Origin: Candidatus Dechloromonas phosphoritropha
GTDB taxonomy: Bacteria > Pseudomonadota > Gammaproteobacteria > Burkholderiales > Rhodocyclaceae
NCBI GenBank assembly: GCA_016722705.1
Contig: JADKGN010000004.1
Span: 620,001-684,000, forward strand
Direction: 5' to 3'
Length of the DNA: 64,000 nt
Shown here piece after piece: positions 34,849-44,245 of this stretch (its first letter is position 1; the number at the start of each line of letters is the position of its first letter). The notes under the pieces are model-generated. The model had not been told where the DNA came from and did not search any database. It saw only the letters and a list, made by a program, of their open reading frames with translations. The position numbers and the translations under genes were made by a program.

Positions 34849-35267
34849 TGACCTGTGCTGTGCCCGGCATCGGGCGCCGGCTTGCGAGCATGCTGTACGA
34901 GAGCCTGGTCGTATTTGCTGTGCTGCTGATCGGGTTCCTTCTGCCGCAGATATTACTCTCCGGCTTTGGTCTTGCCATGACGAGCAGGTTGCTGTGGCTG
35001 CACATGCTGCTGCTGCTGATGGTTTATTTCGTATGGTTCTGGCTAAACGGTGGGCAGACGCTGCCCATGAAGACCTGGAAACTCCGTCTCACCGGTGCCG
35101 ATGGGCGACCACCGAGACCAATGCAAGCCCTGCTGCGCTATCTGGCTGCGTGGCCTAGCATCCTGTTGTGCGGCATCGGACTGTTCTGGGCGTTGTTCGA
35201 CAAGGACCGGCAATTCCTGCACGACCGTATCGCCGGCACTTGCATCGTCTTCGCCGAAGGGCAATGA
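34845..35267 (+). CDS. RDD-family membrane protein
   Basis: 140 residues. The RDD pattern is present: an N-terminal RRLASMLYESLVVFAVLL helix, a second helix, WFWLNGGQTLPMKTWKLRL, and a terminal DKDRQFLHDRIAGT with the conserved Arg and Asp. Function is not established; transport has been suggested for some members. It overlaps the DUF3106 stop by four bases (ATGA) and ends the sigma-factor operon, convergent with lptG. Confidence 0.85.
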   Translation: MMTCAVPGIGRRLASMLYESLVVFAVLLIGFLLPQILLSGFGLAMTSRLLWLHMLLLLMVYFVWFWLNGGQTLPMKTWKLRLTGADGRPPRPMQALLRYLAAWPSILLCGIGLFWALFDKDRQFLHDRIAGTCIVFAEGQ

Positions 35268-35277
35268 GTGCGCCGCC

Positions 35278-36363
35278 TCAGCGACGCTCGACCCACCACA
35301 GCATCACGATGGCTGCCAGCAGAAATACGGCCGAGGGCGCTACGGCACTGGCAAAAGGTGGCCACGAGTTGATCGCGCCGAGATTTGAAAAAAGACCATT
35401 CAGCATGTAGAAAAGGATGCCGAACATCACACCGACGAAAAGCTTCAGGCTGATTCCGCCAACCCTGCTGTGCGAGTAACCAAAGGGCAATGCTAAGGCA
35501 ACCATCACGAAGGTGGTCAAAGGATATACCAGCTTTTTCCAGATCGCGATCTCATAGCGGCCAGTCTTCTGCCGATTCTCCGACAAATGCTGCAGGTAAC
35601 CCGACAGCCCGACGAGAGACATCCGGTCCGGCGACACCATCAGTGTCGACAACAATTCTGGTGTGACTCCCGACCGCCACTCGTCAGTCTCGGTCCGTTC
35701 GACCCGTGCCGTGTCGCCTTCCAGAATCGTGCGCACTACACCATGCAAGAGCCAGTGTTCAGGCGGACTGAAAGTTGCCTCGCGGGCTTCGGTGACCGAC
35801 TCGAGCGCGTTCGCCGAGTCGAACTTGTATATGCGGACAGATTGCAGGCGCGCATCCGGAGTTGCATAAAGAACATTAATGAAATTTCGTCCGTCCTTCA
35901 GCCAGAGGCCGGTCGTAAAGCCATGCTGGGCGATAATCCTGCTCAACGCCCGCGCTCTCAGTTCCTGGGCATGACGTTCGGACACCGGCACCAGTACCTC
36001 GCCGACGAGTATGGTGAGCAAGGCCAGCAGTCCGGCGACCCGGAACAGGGTCAGCAGCAAATCGCGGGTCGCCAATCCGGAAGCGCGAAGCACCGTGATT
36101 TCAGAATGCCGGGCCAGCGTGGAAAGCGCATAAAGAGTTCCAATCAGCGCGGCGATGGGAATCAGTTCGTAAACCAGCCCCGGAAGGCCCAAGGCCACGA
36201 AAATGACCGCATGGCCAAATTGATACCCGGCTTTTCCGACGCTGGGCAACTCGTTGACCAGGTTAAAGAAACTGAAGAGCGCGAGGAATGCCGCAAGCAC
36301 AAGGAAAATGGCCGCGAATGTTTCGCGCATCAGGTAACGCTGATAGAGACGTAGGCGAAACAT
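35278..36363 (-). CDS. lptG: LPS export permease LptG
   Basis: 361 residues. Six membrane helices around a large periplasmic jellyroll domain. The N-terminus MFRLRLYQRYLMRETFAAIFLVL and C-terminal GGISLKLFVGVMFGILFYMLNGLFSNLG are characteristic. It pairs with LptF and the LptB ATPase to extract LPS from the inner membrane. Its ATG shares one base with the lptF stop. Confidence 0.93.
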   Translation of the reverse strand: MFRLRLYQRYLMRETFAAIFLVLAAFLALFSFFNLVNELPSVGKAGYQFGHAVIFVALGLPGLVYELIPIAALIGTLYALSTLARHSEITVLRASGLATRDLLLTLFRVAGLLALLTILVGEVLVPVSERHAQELRARALSRIIAQHGFTTGLWLKDGRNFINVLYATPDARLQSVRIYKFDSANALESVTEAREATFSPPEHWLLHGVVRTILEGDTARVERTETDEWRSGVTPELLSTLMVSPDRMSLVGLSGYLQHLSENRQKTGRYEIAIWKKLVYPLTTFVMVALALPFGYSHSRVGGISLKLFVGVMFGILFYMLNGLFSNLGAINSWPPFASAVAPSAVFLLAAIVMLWWVERR

Positions 36364-37445
36364 CACGCGCCTCTTCTCTGCCACGGCATCGATACCGCGA
36401 TCCGCCTGTAGAACAGCAACAGCAACGGGAGTGTCATCAGGGCATGAACGGCCCAGACGCCGATCGAGAACGACAGCTTGCCCTGCGCCACCCAAGCCTG
36501 ACTGAGTGACATAAGGTTATTGTAGATGGCGTAGATCAGAATGGCGATCAGCATGTTGGCGGAACGACCGGCGCGCGGATTCACATAGGAAAGGGGAATT
36601 GCCATCAGCGCGAGGATGATGGCGGAAACGGGCATTCCGATCCGCCACAACAACTCCCCCCGGGCTTGATTGCTGGTCTCGCGCACCAGTTCGGTGAGCG
36701 GCAGGCGGCTCGGAGAACGCTCCTCCGGCTTGACCTCGCCATCCTCCGTGCGAACCTTGTAGCGCTCGAAGTCCATGACCTTGAACCGCGGCGTTCCCGG
36801 CTCGACCTCGTAACGTCGGCCATGTTCCAGAACCACGAAGCGATCGCCGTTTGGCGCGATTTCCTGATAACCCGTATCCGACATCACCACGCCCAGTTTG
36901 CCCTCCTGCATGGACGCGACAAAGACATTGCCGACCCTGCTCGCATCGTCTGCCAGCGACTCGACGAAGATGACGCGGTTTCCGCGCTTGGCTTCGCGGA
37001 ACAGGCCAGGCGTCACCTGCGAGACGTCGCTGCGCGCCGAGAGCCGCTGCTTGTATTCATCCGCGTTGTATTGCGCCCATGGCGACAGGAAGCCGGACAG
37101 TGCGGCAATGGCCAGCACGATCGGCAAGGCAAACCTTAGTACCGGGCGAATCCATGCCGTCAACGGCTGGCCGCAGGAAAACCAGACCACCATTTCCGAA
37201 TCACGGTAAGCGCGTGAGAGCTTGAGCAGAATCGCTACGAACAGCGTCAGGGAGAGTAGTACCGGCATGAAATTCAGGGTCGCGAAACCGAGCAGCGAAG
37301 CCACCGCCTCGGGCGCGATCTTTCCACCGGCGGCCTCTTTCAACAAGCGGATGAGTTGCGTTGAGAGGAGGATCGCCAGCAGTACGACACCGATGCCGGA
37401 TGCTGCCTGGGCCAATTCGCGCCGGGCGGCGCGCTCGAATATCAT
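36363..37445 (-). CDS. lptF: LPS export permease LptF
   Basis: 360 residues. The start MIFERAARRELAQAASGIG leads into the first helix, then EAVASLLGFATLNFMPVLLSL, a periplasmic domain, and the C-terminal MALMAIPLSYVNPRAGRSANMLIAILIYAIYNNL-type segment of YjgP/YjgQ permeases (positions about 265-310). It is divergent from pepA with a 71-base shared promoter gap, as in many Gram-negative genomes. Confidence 0.94.
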   Translation of the reverse strand: MIFERAARRELAQAASGIGVVLLAILLSTQLIRLLKEAAGGKIAPEAVASLLGFATLNFMPVLLSLTLFVAILLKLSRAYRDSEMVVWFSCGQPLTAWIRPVLRFALPIVLAIAALSGFLSPWAQYNADEYKQRLSARSDVSQVTPGLFREAKRGNRVIFVESLADDASRVGNVFVASMQEGKLGVVMSDTGYQEIAPNGDRFVVLEHGRRYEVEPGTPRFKVMDFERYKVRTEDGEVKPEERSPSRLPLTELVRETSNQARGELLWRIGMPVSAIILALMAIPLSYVNPRAGRSANMLIAILIYAIYNNLMSLSQAWVAQGKLSFSIGVWAVHALMTLPLLLLFYRRIAVSMPWQRRGA

Positions 37446-37516
37446 GCTTTGACGAAACCAAAAAAATGCGGGGATAATCCCACGGATATTGAGATGTCCA
37501 TCAACTGGAGCAGCGA

Positions 37517-39013
37517 GTGGAATTTAGCATAAAAAGTGGCAGTCCGGAGAAACAGAGAAGTGCTTGCGTCGTAGTGGGGATTTTCGAATCAAGAAAGCTT
37601 ACCCTGCCCGCCGAATTGCTGGACAAGGCCGCCGGCGGCTATATTTCCGACGTCGTCCGGCGGGGCGATATGGAAGGCAAGGCCGCGACCACCCTTTTGC
37701 TGCACAATGTACCCGGCACACTCTGCGATCGTATCCTGCTGGTTGGCCTCGGGAAGGAAAAGGAGTTTAACGAAAAGGAATTCCTCGGCGCCATCCGCAT
37801 CGCCGTCAAGACAGTCGACGCGACCGGCGCTTTCGACGCGTCTTTCTTCCTGACCGAATTGCCCGTCAGGAAAAGGGGGGTCGCCTGGCGCGTACGCCAG
37901 ACAGCGATGATCGCGCTCGAGGCCACCTACCGTTTCGACAGGTTCAAGACCAAAAAGGACGAGGTGCGCCGCCCATTGCGCAAGCTGACGCTGGCGGTGG
38001 AGCGGCGCAACGAGCATGGGCAGGCCGAACGAGGCTTGGCCCAGGGAATTGCGATCGCCGAGGGGATGGCCGTGGCGAAAAATCTTGGCAACCTGCCACC
38101 GAACATCTGTCACCCGGCGCATGTGGCCGAGCAGGCCCAGGCAATGGCGCGGGAATTCAACCTGGAATGCGAGGTTCTCGAGCGCGCCGACATGGAGAAG
38201 CTCGGCATGCACTCGCTGCTCGCGGTTGCCGCCGGTTCGCACCAGCCGCCCAAGTTGATCGTGCTCAGCTACCGGGGCGCCACGGCTGGTACGAAGCCTG
38301 TCGTCCTGGTCGGCAAGGGCGTCACCTTCGACACTGGCGGCATATCGCTCAAGCCGGCGGCCGAAATGGACGAAATGAAGTATGACATGTGTGGCGCCGC
38401 TGGTGTGCTGGGTACCCTGCAAGCCGTCGCGCGCCTGAAGTTGCGCATCAACCTGACGGTAATTGTGCCAGCTACCGAAAACATGCCCGGTGGCGGGGCC
38501 ACCCGCCCGGGAGACATCGTCACCTCGATGTCCGGCCAAACCGTCGAGATACTCAATACCGACGCCGAAGGTCGCCTGATACTCTGCGACGCGCTGACCT
38601 ACGCCGAACGTTTCGAACCAGACACCGTCATCGACGTCGCGACGCTGACTGGCGCCTGTGTCGTCGCCTTGGGCAGTGCCGCCAGCGGCCTCTTCGCCAA
38701 CTGCGACGCGCTGGCCCGAGAACTGCTCGCCGCCGGCGACGAGGCGCACGACCGCGCCTGGCACATGCCGCTGTGGGACGACTATCAGGATTTGCTGAAG
38801 AGCCCGTTCGCCGACATGAGCAACATCGGTGGCCGCTGGGCCGGGGCCATCACCGCCGCCTGCTTCCTGTCGCGCTTCACCAAGAAGTTCAAGTGGGCGC
38901 ACCTCGACATCGCCGGCACCGCGTGGAAGTCGGGAGTCGACAAGGGCGCTACCGGGCGACCTGTTGCCCTCCTTACCCACTACCTGCTGCACCGTGTCGG
39001 CCAGCTGAATTGA
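37517..39013 (+). CDS. pepA: Leucyl aminopeptidase (cytosol aminopeptidase)
   Basis: 498 residues, M17 family, hexameric dizinc peptidase that in some bacteria also binds DNA. Active-site motifs: GKGVTFDTGGISLKPAAEMDEMKYDM-type block (Lys and Asp metal ligands), and the signature NTDAEGRLILCDALTYAE. It heads pepA-holC-(small gene)-valS, a conserved order. Confidence 0.97.
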   Translation: MEFSIKSGSPEKQRSACVVVGIFESRKLTLPAELLDKAAGGYISDVVRRGDMEGKAATTLLLHNVPGTLCDRILLVGLGKEKEFNEKEFLGAIRIAVKTVDATGAFDASFFLTELPVRKRGVAWRVRQTAMIALEATYRFDRFKTKKDEVRRPLRKLTLAVERRNEHGQAERGLAQGIAIAEGMAVAKNLGNLPPNICHPAHVAEQAQAMAREFNLECEVLERADMEKLGMHSLLAVAAGSHQPPKLIVLSYRGATAGTKPVVLVGKGVTFDTGGISLKPAAEMDEMKYDMCGAAGVLGTLQAVARLKLRINLTVIVPATENMPGGGATRPGDIVTSMSGQTVEILNTDAEGRLILCDALTYAERFEPDTVIDVATLTGACVVALGSAASGLFANCDALARELLAAGDEAHDRAWHMPLWDDYQDLLKSPFADMSNIGGRWAGAITAACFLSRFTKKFKWAHLDIAGTAWKSGVDKGATGRPVALLTHYLLHRVGQLN

Positions 39014-39432
39014 CGCAAGTCTTTTTCTACCATGGCGCGTCGGACAAGATTGCCGCAGCCTGTGCGTTGCTTGGCGGCGCCTACGCCAAGAACAAGCCGG
39101 TGCTGGTCTACGCTCCCGACAACGACGTCGCCAACGACGTCGACCGCATGCTGTGGACCCACTCCGCGCTGAGTTTTGTGCCGCACTGCCGGAGCGGATC
39201 GCCCCTCGCCGCCGAAACACCGATCCTGATCACCGACAATCTTGATCAACTGCCGCAGGATGACCGCCTGATGAATCTCAGTGAGGTCGTCCCGCCTGGT
39301 TTCTCCCGCTTCCACAGCCTGATCGAGGTAGTCGGTCGGGAGGAGACAGATCGCGGCAGCGCCCGCGATCGCGTGAAGTTTTACAAGGATCGTGGGTACG
39401 AGGTCCGCTATTTCGACCTCGGCGAACGTTAG
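39010..39432 (+). CDS. holC: DNA polymerase III chi subunit
   Basis: 140 residues. It reads QVFFYHGASDKIAAACALLGGAYAKNK, then VLVYAPDNDVANDVDRMLWT, LSFVPHCRSGSPLA and a terminal RYFDLGER. Chi links the clamp loader to SSB. The TTG at 39010 overlaps the pepA stop by four bases (TTGA) and gives the correct N-terminus. Placement between pepA and valS is a known arrangement. Confidence 0.92.
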   Translation: MTQVFFYHGASDKIAAACALLGGAYAKNKPVLVYAPDNDVANDVDRMLWTHSALSFVPHCRSGSPLAAETPILITDNLDQLPQDDRLMNLSEVVPPGFSRFHSLIEVVGREETDRGSARDRVKFYKDRGYEVRYFDLGER

Positions 39433-39442
39433 GAGATACCCA

Positions 39443-39802
39443 ATGAGCAGTCCCGTCCTCGCCCGTGCCGACAAGCTGATGCGGCGGAAAAGATCGCGAA
39501 GCGCGGATAGCGACGACGTGCCGGTTCTTGTCGACGCCATCGACCCGGACACGGATATCCCGGTTCTGCTCGATGCCGAGCCTGCCCTTGCGGCATCCAG
39601 AGCAAATCCCGAAATGAAGCGCGGCGCAGAGCCACAAGCCGGTATCGCGCTTGATGGAGAAATGCTCGACATCTTCGCCCATGAACTCGCCCGGCGCGTC
39701 CATGATCGCATGGCGGCCGAACTCCCGGCCATTGTCGAGACCACCATCCGCGAATTCCTTAGCGAGCCGGAGATCGTGGCCCTGATCCGTCCGCGCGACT
39801 GA
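39443..39802 (+). CDS. Small conserved hypothetical protein between holC and valS
   Basis: 119 residues. The N-terminal half is basic then acidic and low in structure (KLMRRKRSRSADSDDVPVLVDAI). The C-terminal half is a predicted helix (MLDIFAHELARRVHDRMAAEL) ending REFLSEPEIVALIRPRD. A GGAGA lies 8 bases before the ATG. Similar short proteins sit at this position in other betaproteobacteria; the function is unknown. Confidence 0.75.
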   Translation: MSSPVLARADKLMRRKRSRSADSDDVPVLVDAIDPDTDIPVLLDAEPALAASRANPEMKRGAEPQAGIALDGEMLDIFAHELARRVHDRMAAELPAIVETTIREFLSEPEIVALIRPRD

Positions 39803-39867
39803 GATCGCGGCAAGGCCTTCGCCGCGCTCCGGTATAATCATGGGTTTTCCCCTTTTATGCCAAGCTC

Positions 39868-42792
39868 ATGGAACTCGCCAAAGCCTTCGAACCCGCCGAC
39901 ATCGAACGCCGCTGGTACCCCGAGTGGGAAGCCAAGAATTACTTCGCCGCCGGGGTCGACCGCAACAAATCGGATAATTTCTGCATCCTGCTGCCGCCGC
40001 CGAACGTTACCGGCACGCTGCACATGGGCCATGGCTTCAACCAGACGCTGATGGATGCGCTCACCCGCTATTACCGGATGCGCGGCCACAACACGCTGTG
40101 GCAACCGGGCACCGACCACGCCGGTATTGCGACGCAGATCGTCGTCGAGCGCCAACTGGATGCGCAGGGCATCTCGCGCCACGATCTCGGCCGCGAAAAG
40201 TTCTTGGAAAAAGTCTGGGAATGGAAGGAATACTCCGGCAACACCATCACCAAACAAATGCGCCGCATGGGCACCAGCCCAGACTGGAAGCGCGAACGTT
40301 TCACGATGGACGCCGGCCTCAACAAGGTCGTCACCGAAACCTTCGTTCGCCTCTACAACGAAGGCCTGATCTACCGCGGCAAGCGCCTGGTCAACTGGGA
40401 TCCGAAGCTGCACACCGCCGTCTCCGATCTGGAAGTGGTGCAGGAAGAAGAAGACGGCTTCATGTGGCACATCCGCTATCCGCTGGCCGATGGCAGCGAT
40501 AGCCTGGTCGTCGCCACAACGCGCCCGGAAACCATGCTTGGCGACACCGCCGTCATGGTGCATCCGGAAGACGAGCGCTACAAGCACCTGATCGGCAAGA
40601 TGGTAAAACTGCCGCTGACCGATCGCGAAATCCCGATCATTGCGGATTCTTACGTCGATCTCACATTCGGCACCGGTTGCGTCAAGGTCACGCCGGCACA
40701 TGACTTCAACGACTATGCCGTTGGCCAGCGCCATAACCTGCCGATGATTTCCATCCTGACGCTGGACGGTAAGATCAAATCATCCCCAATCGACGATTTT
40801 TCTTGGGGACATCGTGTGGGTGGCTTGGCTGATTCAGAATTGGTTGGCAAAAGCACCACTGACTACATTCCCAAGAAATATCGTGGCCTTGACCGCTTTG
40901 ACGCCCGCAAGGCCATCGTTGTCGACCTCGAAGAACAAGGCCTCCTACTCAAGACCGACAAGCACAAACTCAAGGTACCGCGCGGCGACCGTACCGGTGT
41001 CGTCATCGAACCGATGCTCACTGACCAGTGGTTCGTCGCCATGTCCAAGCCTGGCGATGACGGCAAGTCGATCACCGAAAAAGCGCTCGATGTCGTCCAT
41101 TCCGGCGAGATCAAGTTCTATCCGGAAAACTGGGTCAATACCTACAACCAGTGGCTAAACAATATCCAGGACTGGTGCATCTCACGCCAGTTGTGGTGGG
41201 GCCACCAGATTCCTGCCTGGTACGGTGACAACGGGGAGATTTTTGTCGCCCACAACGCGGAAGAAGCCAAGGTGGAAGCGACCAAGGCCGGTTACAACGG
41301 CGCTCTGACCCGCGACCCGGATGTCCTCGACACCTGGTACTCCTCCGCCCTGTGGCCGTTCTCGACGCTGGACTGGACTGGTGATACGGCAACTGACGCG
41401 GTCAACCCAATTTTGCAGCAATATTTGCCGTCGACCGTGCTGGTCACCGGTTTCGACATCATCTTCTTCTGGGTCGCCCGTATGGTCATGATGACCAGGC
41501 ACATCACCGGCAAGATCCCGTTCAAGCACGTCTACGTGCATGGCCTGATCCGCGACGGTGAAGGCCAGAAGATGTCCAAATCGAAAGGCAATGTGCTTGA
41601 CCCGATCGACCTGATCGACGGCATCGGCCTCGAGGCGCTGATCGAAAAGCGTACGACCGGCCTGATGAACCCGAAGCAAGCCGAGAGCATCGCCAAAAAA
41701 ACGAAGAAGGAATTCCCGGACGGCATTGCCGCCTTTGGCACCGATGCCCTGCGTTTCACCTTCGCCTCACTTGCCTCGCCAGGCCGCGACATCAAGTTCG
41801 ACCTCAACCGCTGCGATGGCTACCGCAATTTCTGCAACAAGCTGTGGAACGCCACACGCTTCGTGCTAATGAACGTCGAAGGCCACGACCTGGCGCTCGA
41901 CCACCAACAGCAACCGAGCACTGGTGTCTGCGTCGTGCCGACCGGGGAACCGCGCCTCAAGTTCAGCTTCGCCGACCGCTGGATCGTCAGCCAGTTGCAA
42001 CGCGTTGAGAAGGAAGTCGAACAGCATTTCGTCGATTACCGCTTCGACCTGCTCGCCCAAGCCATTTACAAGCTCGTCTGGGACGAGTTCTGCGACTGGT
42101 ATCTTGAAATTTCCAAGGTCGAGATCCAGACCGGCAACGAGGCGCAACAACGCGGCGCCCGCCGCACCGTGGTGCGCACGCTTGAAGCGATCCTGCGTCT
42201 GGCCCACCCGCTGATCCCTTTCATAACTGAAGATCTGTGGCAGACCGTGGCCCCGATCGCCGGGCGCAAGACGCACGACTCGATCATGCTCGCCCCCTAT
42301 CCGCAGGCCGACCTGAGTCGCCTCGACGAAGCCTCGGAAGCCAAGGTCGAGCGCCTCAAGGCCCTGACCTACGCCTGCCGCAACCTGCGCGGCGAAATGA
42401 ATGTCTCGCCCGCCCAGCGCATGCCGCTGCTGGTCGCCGGTGGCGGTGAGGAAATTGCCGAGTTCGCGCCGATCCTGCAGGCGCTGGCCAAGCTGTCCGA
42501 AGTACAGATTGTCAGCGACATGCCGGCCGACGCGATGGCGCCGGTCGCCGTGGTCGGTGAAACGAAGCTGATGCTCAAGCTTGAAATCGACGCCGCCGCC
42601 GAACGCGAGCGCCTGAAAAAGGAAATTGACAAGCTCGAAAAGCAGATCGCCATCGCCCGGAGCAAACTCGACAACGAAAGTTTCGTCGCCCGCGCTCCAA
42701 CTGCCGTGGTCGATCAGGAAAAGCAGCGCATGGCCAATTTCACGGCGACGCTGGAACAGATCAAACCCCAGCTTGCCCGGCTGGGACACTGA
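39868..42792 (+). CDS. valS: Valyl-tRNA synthetase
   Basis: 974 residues, class Ia. Motifs: HIGH variant HMGH in VTGTLHMGHGFN (about 51), KMSKS in GQKMSKSKGN (about 570), and the editing domain with VATTRPETMLGDTAV. A C-terminal coiled-coil (ERLKKEIDKLEKQIAIARSKL) is typical of ValRS. A stretch at about 40780-40870 (KSSPIDDFSWG then VGGLADSELVGKSTTD) has lower GC than its surroundings but remains in frame. Confidence 0.98.
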   Translation: MELAKAFEPADIERRWYPEWEAKNYFAAGVDRNKSDNFCILLPPPNVTGTLHMGHGFNQTLMDALTRYYRMRGHNTLWQPGTDHAGIATQIVVERQLDAQGISRHDLGREKFLEKVWEWKEYSGNTITKQMRRMGTSPDWKRERFTMDAGLNKVVTETFVRLYNEGLIYRGKRLVNWDPKLHTAVSDLEVVQEEEDGFMWHIRYPLADGSDSLVVATTRPETMLGDTAVMVHPEDERYKHLIGKMVKLPLTDREIPIIADSYVDLTFGTGCVKVTPAHDFNDYAVGQRHNLPMISILTLDGKIKSSPIDDFSWGHRVGGLADSELVGKSTTDYIPKKYRGLDRFDARKAIVVDLEEQGLLLKTDKHKLKVPRGDRTGVVIEPMLTDQWFVAMSKPGDDGKSITEKALDVVHSGEIKFYPENWVNTYNQWLNNIQDWCISRQLWWGHQIPAWYGDNGEIFVAHNAEEAKVEATKAGYNGALTRDPDVLDTWYSSALWPFSTLDWTGDTATDAVNPILQQYLPSTVLVTGFDIIFFWVARMVMMTRHITGKIPFKHVYVHGLIRDGEGQKMSKSKGNVLDPIDLIDGIGLEALIEKRTTGLMNPKQAESIAKKTKKEFPDGIAAFGTDALRFTFASLASPGRDIKFDLNRCDGYRNFCNKLWNATRFVLMNVEGHDLALDHQQQPSTGVCVVPTGEPRLKFSFADRWIVSQLQRVEKEVEQHFVDYRFDLLAQAIYKLVWDEFCDWYLEISKVEIQTGNEAQQRGARRTVVRTLEAILRLAHPLIPFITEDLWQTVAPIAGRKTHDSIMLAPYPQADLSRLDEASEAKVERLKALTYACRNLRGEMNVSPAQRMPLLVAGGGEEIAEFAPILQALAKLSEVQIVSDMPADAMAPVAVVGETKLMLKLEIDAAAERERLKKEIDKLEKQIAIARSKLDNESFVARAPTAVVDQEKQRMANFTATLEQIKPQLARLGH

Positions 42793-42804
42793 ACAAGGAA
42801 AAAT

Positions 42805-43281
42805 ATGCCCGGCGACCACCGCAGTTTTCTTGCCAAGATTTTCCTGGCCATGATGATCTTCACCGGCCTGGTTTGGGTGTGGACCGTAGCCTTCATCATT
42901 TCCTGGCCGTGGGAGAAAAGTGACGTCTGGAAGCCCGAGTTCCGGGTCGTTGCCGTCTGCTCCAACAATGAGCCCTGCGGCTTCGCCTATGGCGACCTGG
43001 CCGATGCCAAGGCCAAGGGTCTCTTCACCTCACTGACACCTGCCGAACCGGCAGGCGACATCGAGGAAGCGCAGAACTGGCTGAAATGGAAAGTTGACAA
43101 GGGAATCATCGAAGCCAAGGCCTCCTCCTGGCATTTTCAGACGACCATCCGCTACAAGGTGGAAGACGACACCCCGATTCTGATAGAGTATCAGGACGTA
43201 GCGGCAAAGGCGTTCTATTTCGGTGTGGCCGCTGCCCTGTTTACATTGATCGGCCTCTACCTGCGCCGTCTGCGCGGTTGA
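42805..43281 (+). CDS. Hypothetical membrane protein
   Basis: 158 residues. Two hydrophobic segments flank a soluble domain: IFLAMMIFTGLVWVWTVAFII (about 12-32) and AFYFGVAAALFTLIGLYL (about 136-153). The central part (about 45-130) begins FRVVAVCSNNEPCGFAYGDLADA and includes two cysteines likely facing the periplasm. I do not recognise the family. It starts 12 bases after valS and may be its last operon member. It converges on the pabC pseudogene. Confidence 0.65.
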   Translation: MPGDHRSFLAKIFLAMMIFTGLVWVWTVAFIISWPWEKSDVWKPEFRVVAVCSNNEPCGFAYGDLADAKAKGLFTSLTPAEPAGDIEEAQNWLKWKVDKGIIEAKASSWHFQTTIRYKVEDDTPILIEYQDVAAKAFYFGVAAALFTLIGLYLRRLRG

Positions 43282-43284
43282 TTC

Positions 43285-44205
43285 CCCTTCCCTTTGAGGC
43301 GCTTCCGGGCCGGGCAAGCGGACACTGAGCAGGCCACGCAGGGCGTTGCCCAGCCAGAAATCCGATTCCAGGTCATCCGGCATCGGTACCGCCTCTCTCG
43401 CCCGGCCGCTGGCTAGGAGCCTGTCGGACTTAGGAAATGCACGACCGCTACGGAGATTTTCAGAGGTGCTTTGGGCGAAAGCGCGTTCGAAACTGTTGTA
43501 AAACTGAAAATTCCGCCTAATTTCTGAGCGTAAATCCCATTTGGCATGGTTTTCCGAGAAAGTCCGACAGGCTGCTAGCAGTTCGGCGCGCAGAACACCG
43601 GGAAGGCAGCCGCTGCTGGAGAGCGACGGTGTCAGCAATGTTCCGTCGCGGCCAACGAAGACATTGCTGCGAGCGCCTTCGGCCACCTCGCCCCGTTCAT
43701 TCAGAAACACCGGGTCGAAGAGCGAAGAGCCTGCCGGAAGACAGCGCAGGGCGTCATCGATCGGGTTACCAGACGTGCGCCTGCCCGTTCCAGGAAAAGC
43801 TTCGGAGAAAGCGAAACGACGCCGCCCGCGGCATCGCCAAGGAAGCCTCCATAGCTGACTGTCTGCCGGGGCGTAGACTGCCAGAGGGTGGCCAACCTAT
43901 TCAAATATCAGCTGAAAGGTGAAGTTGGCCTGATAGCAGTCGCCAGCGGAAATCTAATCCCGGATACGGTCGACCGCTGCTGCATGGCAATTTTCGTCGA
44001 TGCCCGCGCGTAGCGCGCCGACCCGTCCTCGCCAAGCCAGGTCTCGACCGTGGCAGCATCCATGACGAAGCGATGCCTGAAGCGCCAGAAGCGCGCGAGC
44101 GGCCGCTTTCGACAGCCTCCAGCGTTGCGGTCAGACTGGCTTCGTCGCAAACCGTCACACAGTCGACAGAGTCTTCGAAACGCCAAGCGACTGAGCTACC
44201 CCCGC
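43285..44205 (-). pseudogene. Decayed pabB-pabC fusion (aminodeoxychorismate synthase/lyase)
   Basis: Minus-strand remnants in order: a PabB start (SVAWRFEDSVDCVTV), a segment ending AAVDRIRD then TAG then ISAGDCYQANFTFQL, which restores the chorismate-enzyme motif IxAGDCYQxNFTF if the stop were Tyr, then SYGGFLGDAAGGVVSLSPKL. Most of the catalytic half, including PMKGTxPRG, is deleted. The sequence then jumps to the PabC end (VFLNERGEVAEGARSNVFV, GCLPGVLRAELLAS, DFWLGNALRGLLSV). Several frameshifts are needed. A 158-bp element interrupts PabC at 43417-43574. It normally supplies para-aminobenzoate for folate. Confidence 0.85.
43413..43578. mobile_element. 158-bp MITE-like element with CTAG target duplication
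   Basis: The element is 43417-43574. Terminal inverted repeats are GAGCCTGTCGGACTT (43417-43431) and its partner at 43560-43574, which read inward is CAGCCTGTCGGACTT, 14 of 15 matching. It is flanked by direct CTAG repeats (43413-43416 and 43575-43578). Removing the element and one CTAG rejoins PabC exactly as AELLASGRAREAV. Size, no transposase and a CTAG duplication fit a MITE moved by an IS5-type transposase (CTAR targets); the mobiliser is inferred. The insertion adds 162 bases and stays open in the PabC frame. Confidence 0.85.
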
Positions 44206-44245
44206 AGTGCCCGCCGATTTTCGAAAAGCGCGAGAAACGCTGGAT

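Noticed and set aside
40780..40870. Lower-GC patch inside valS as a possible small insertion
   Set aside because: The frame continues and the encoded residues fit the ValRS editing region, so it is normal coding variation.
44183..44206. Minus-strand GGGGGTAGCTCAGTCGCTTGG looks like the start of a tRNA
   Set aside because: No matching acceptor, anticodon or T arm follows. The same bases read as the PabB start SVAWRFED.
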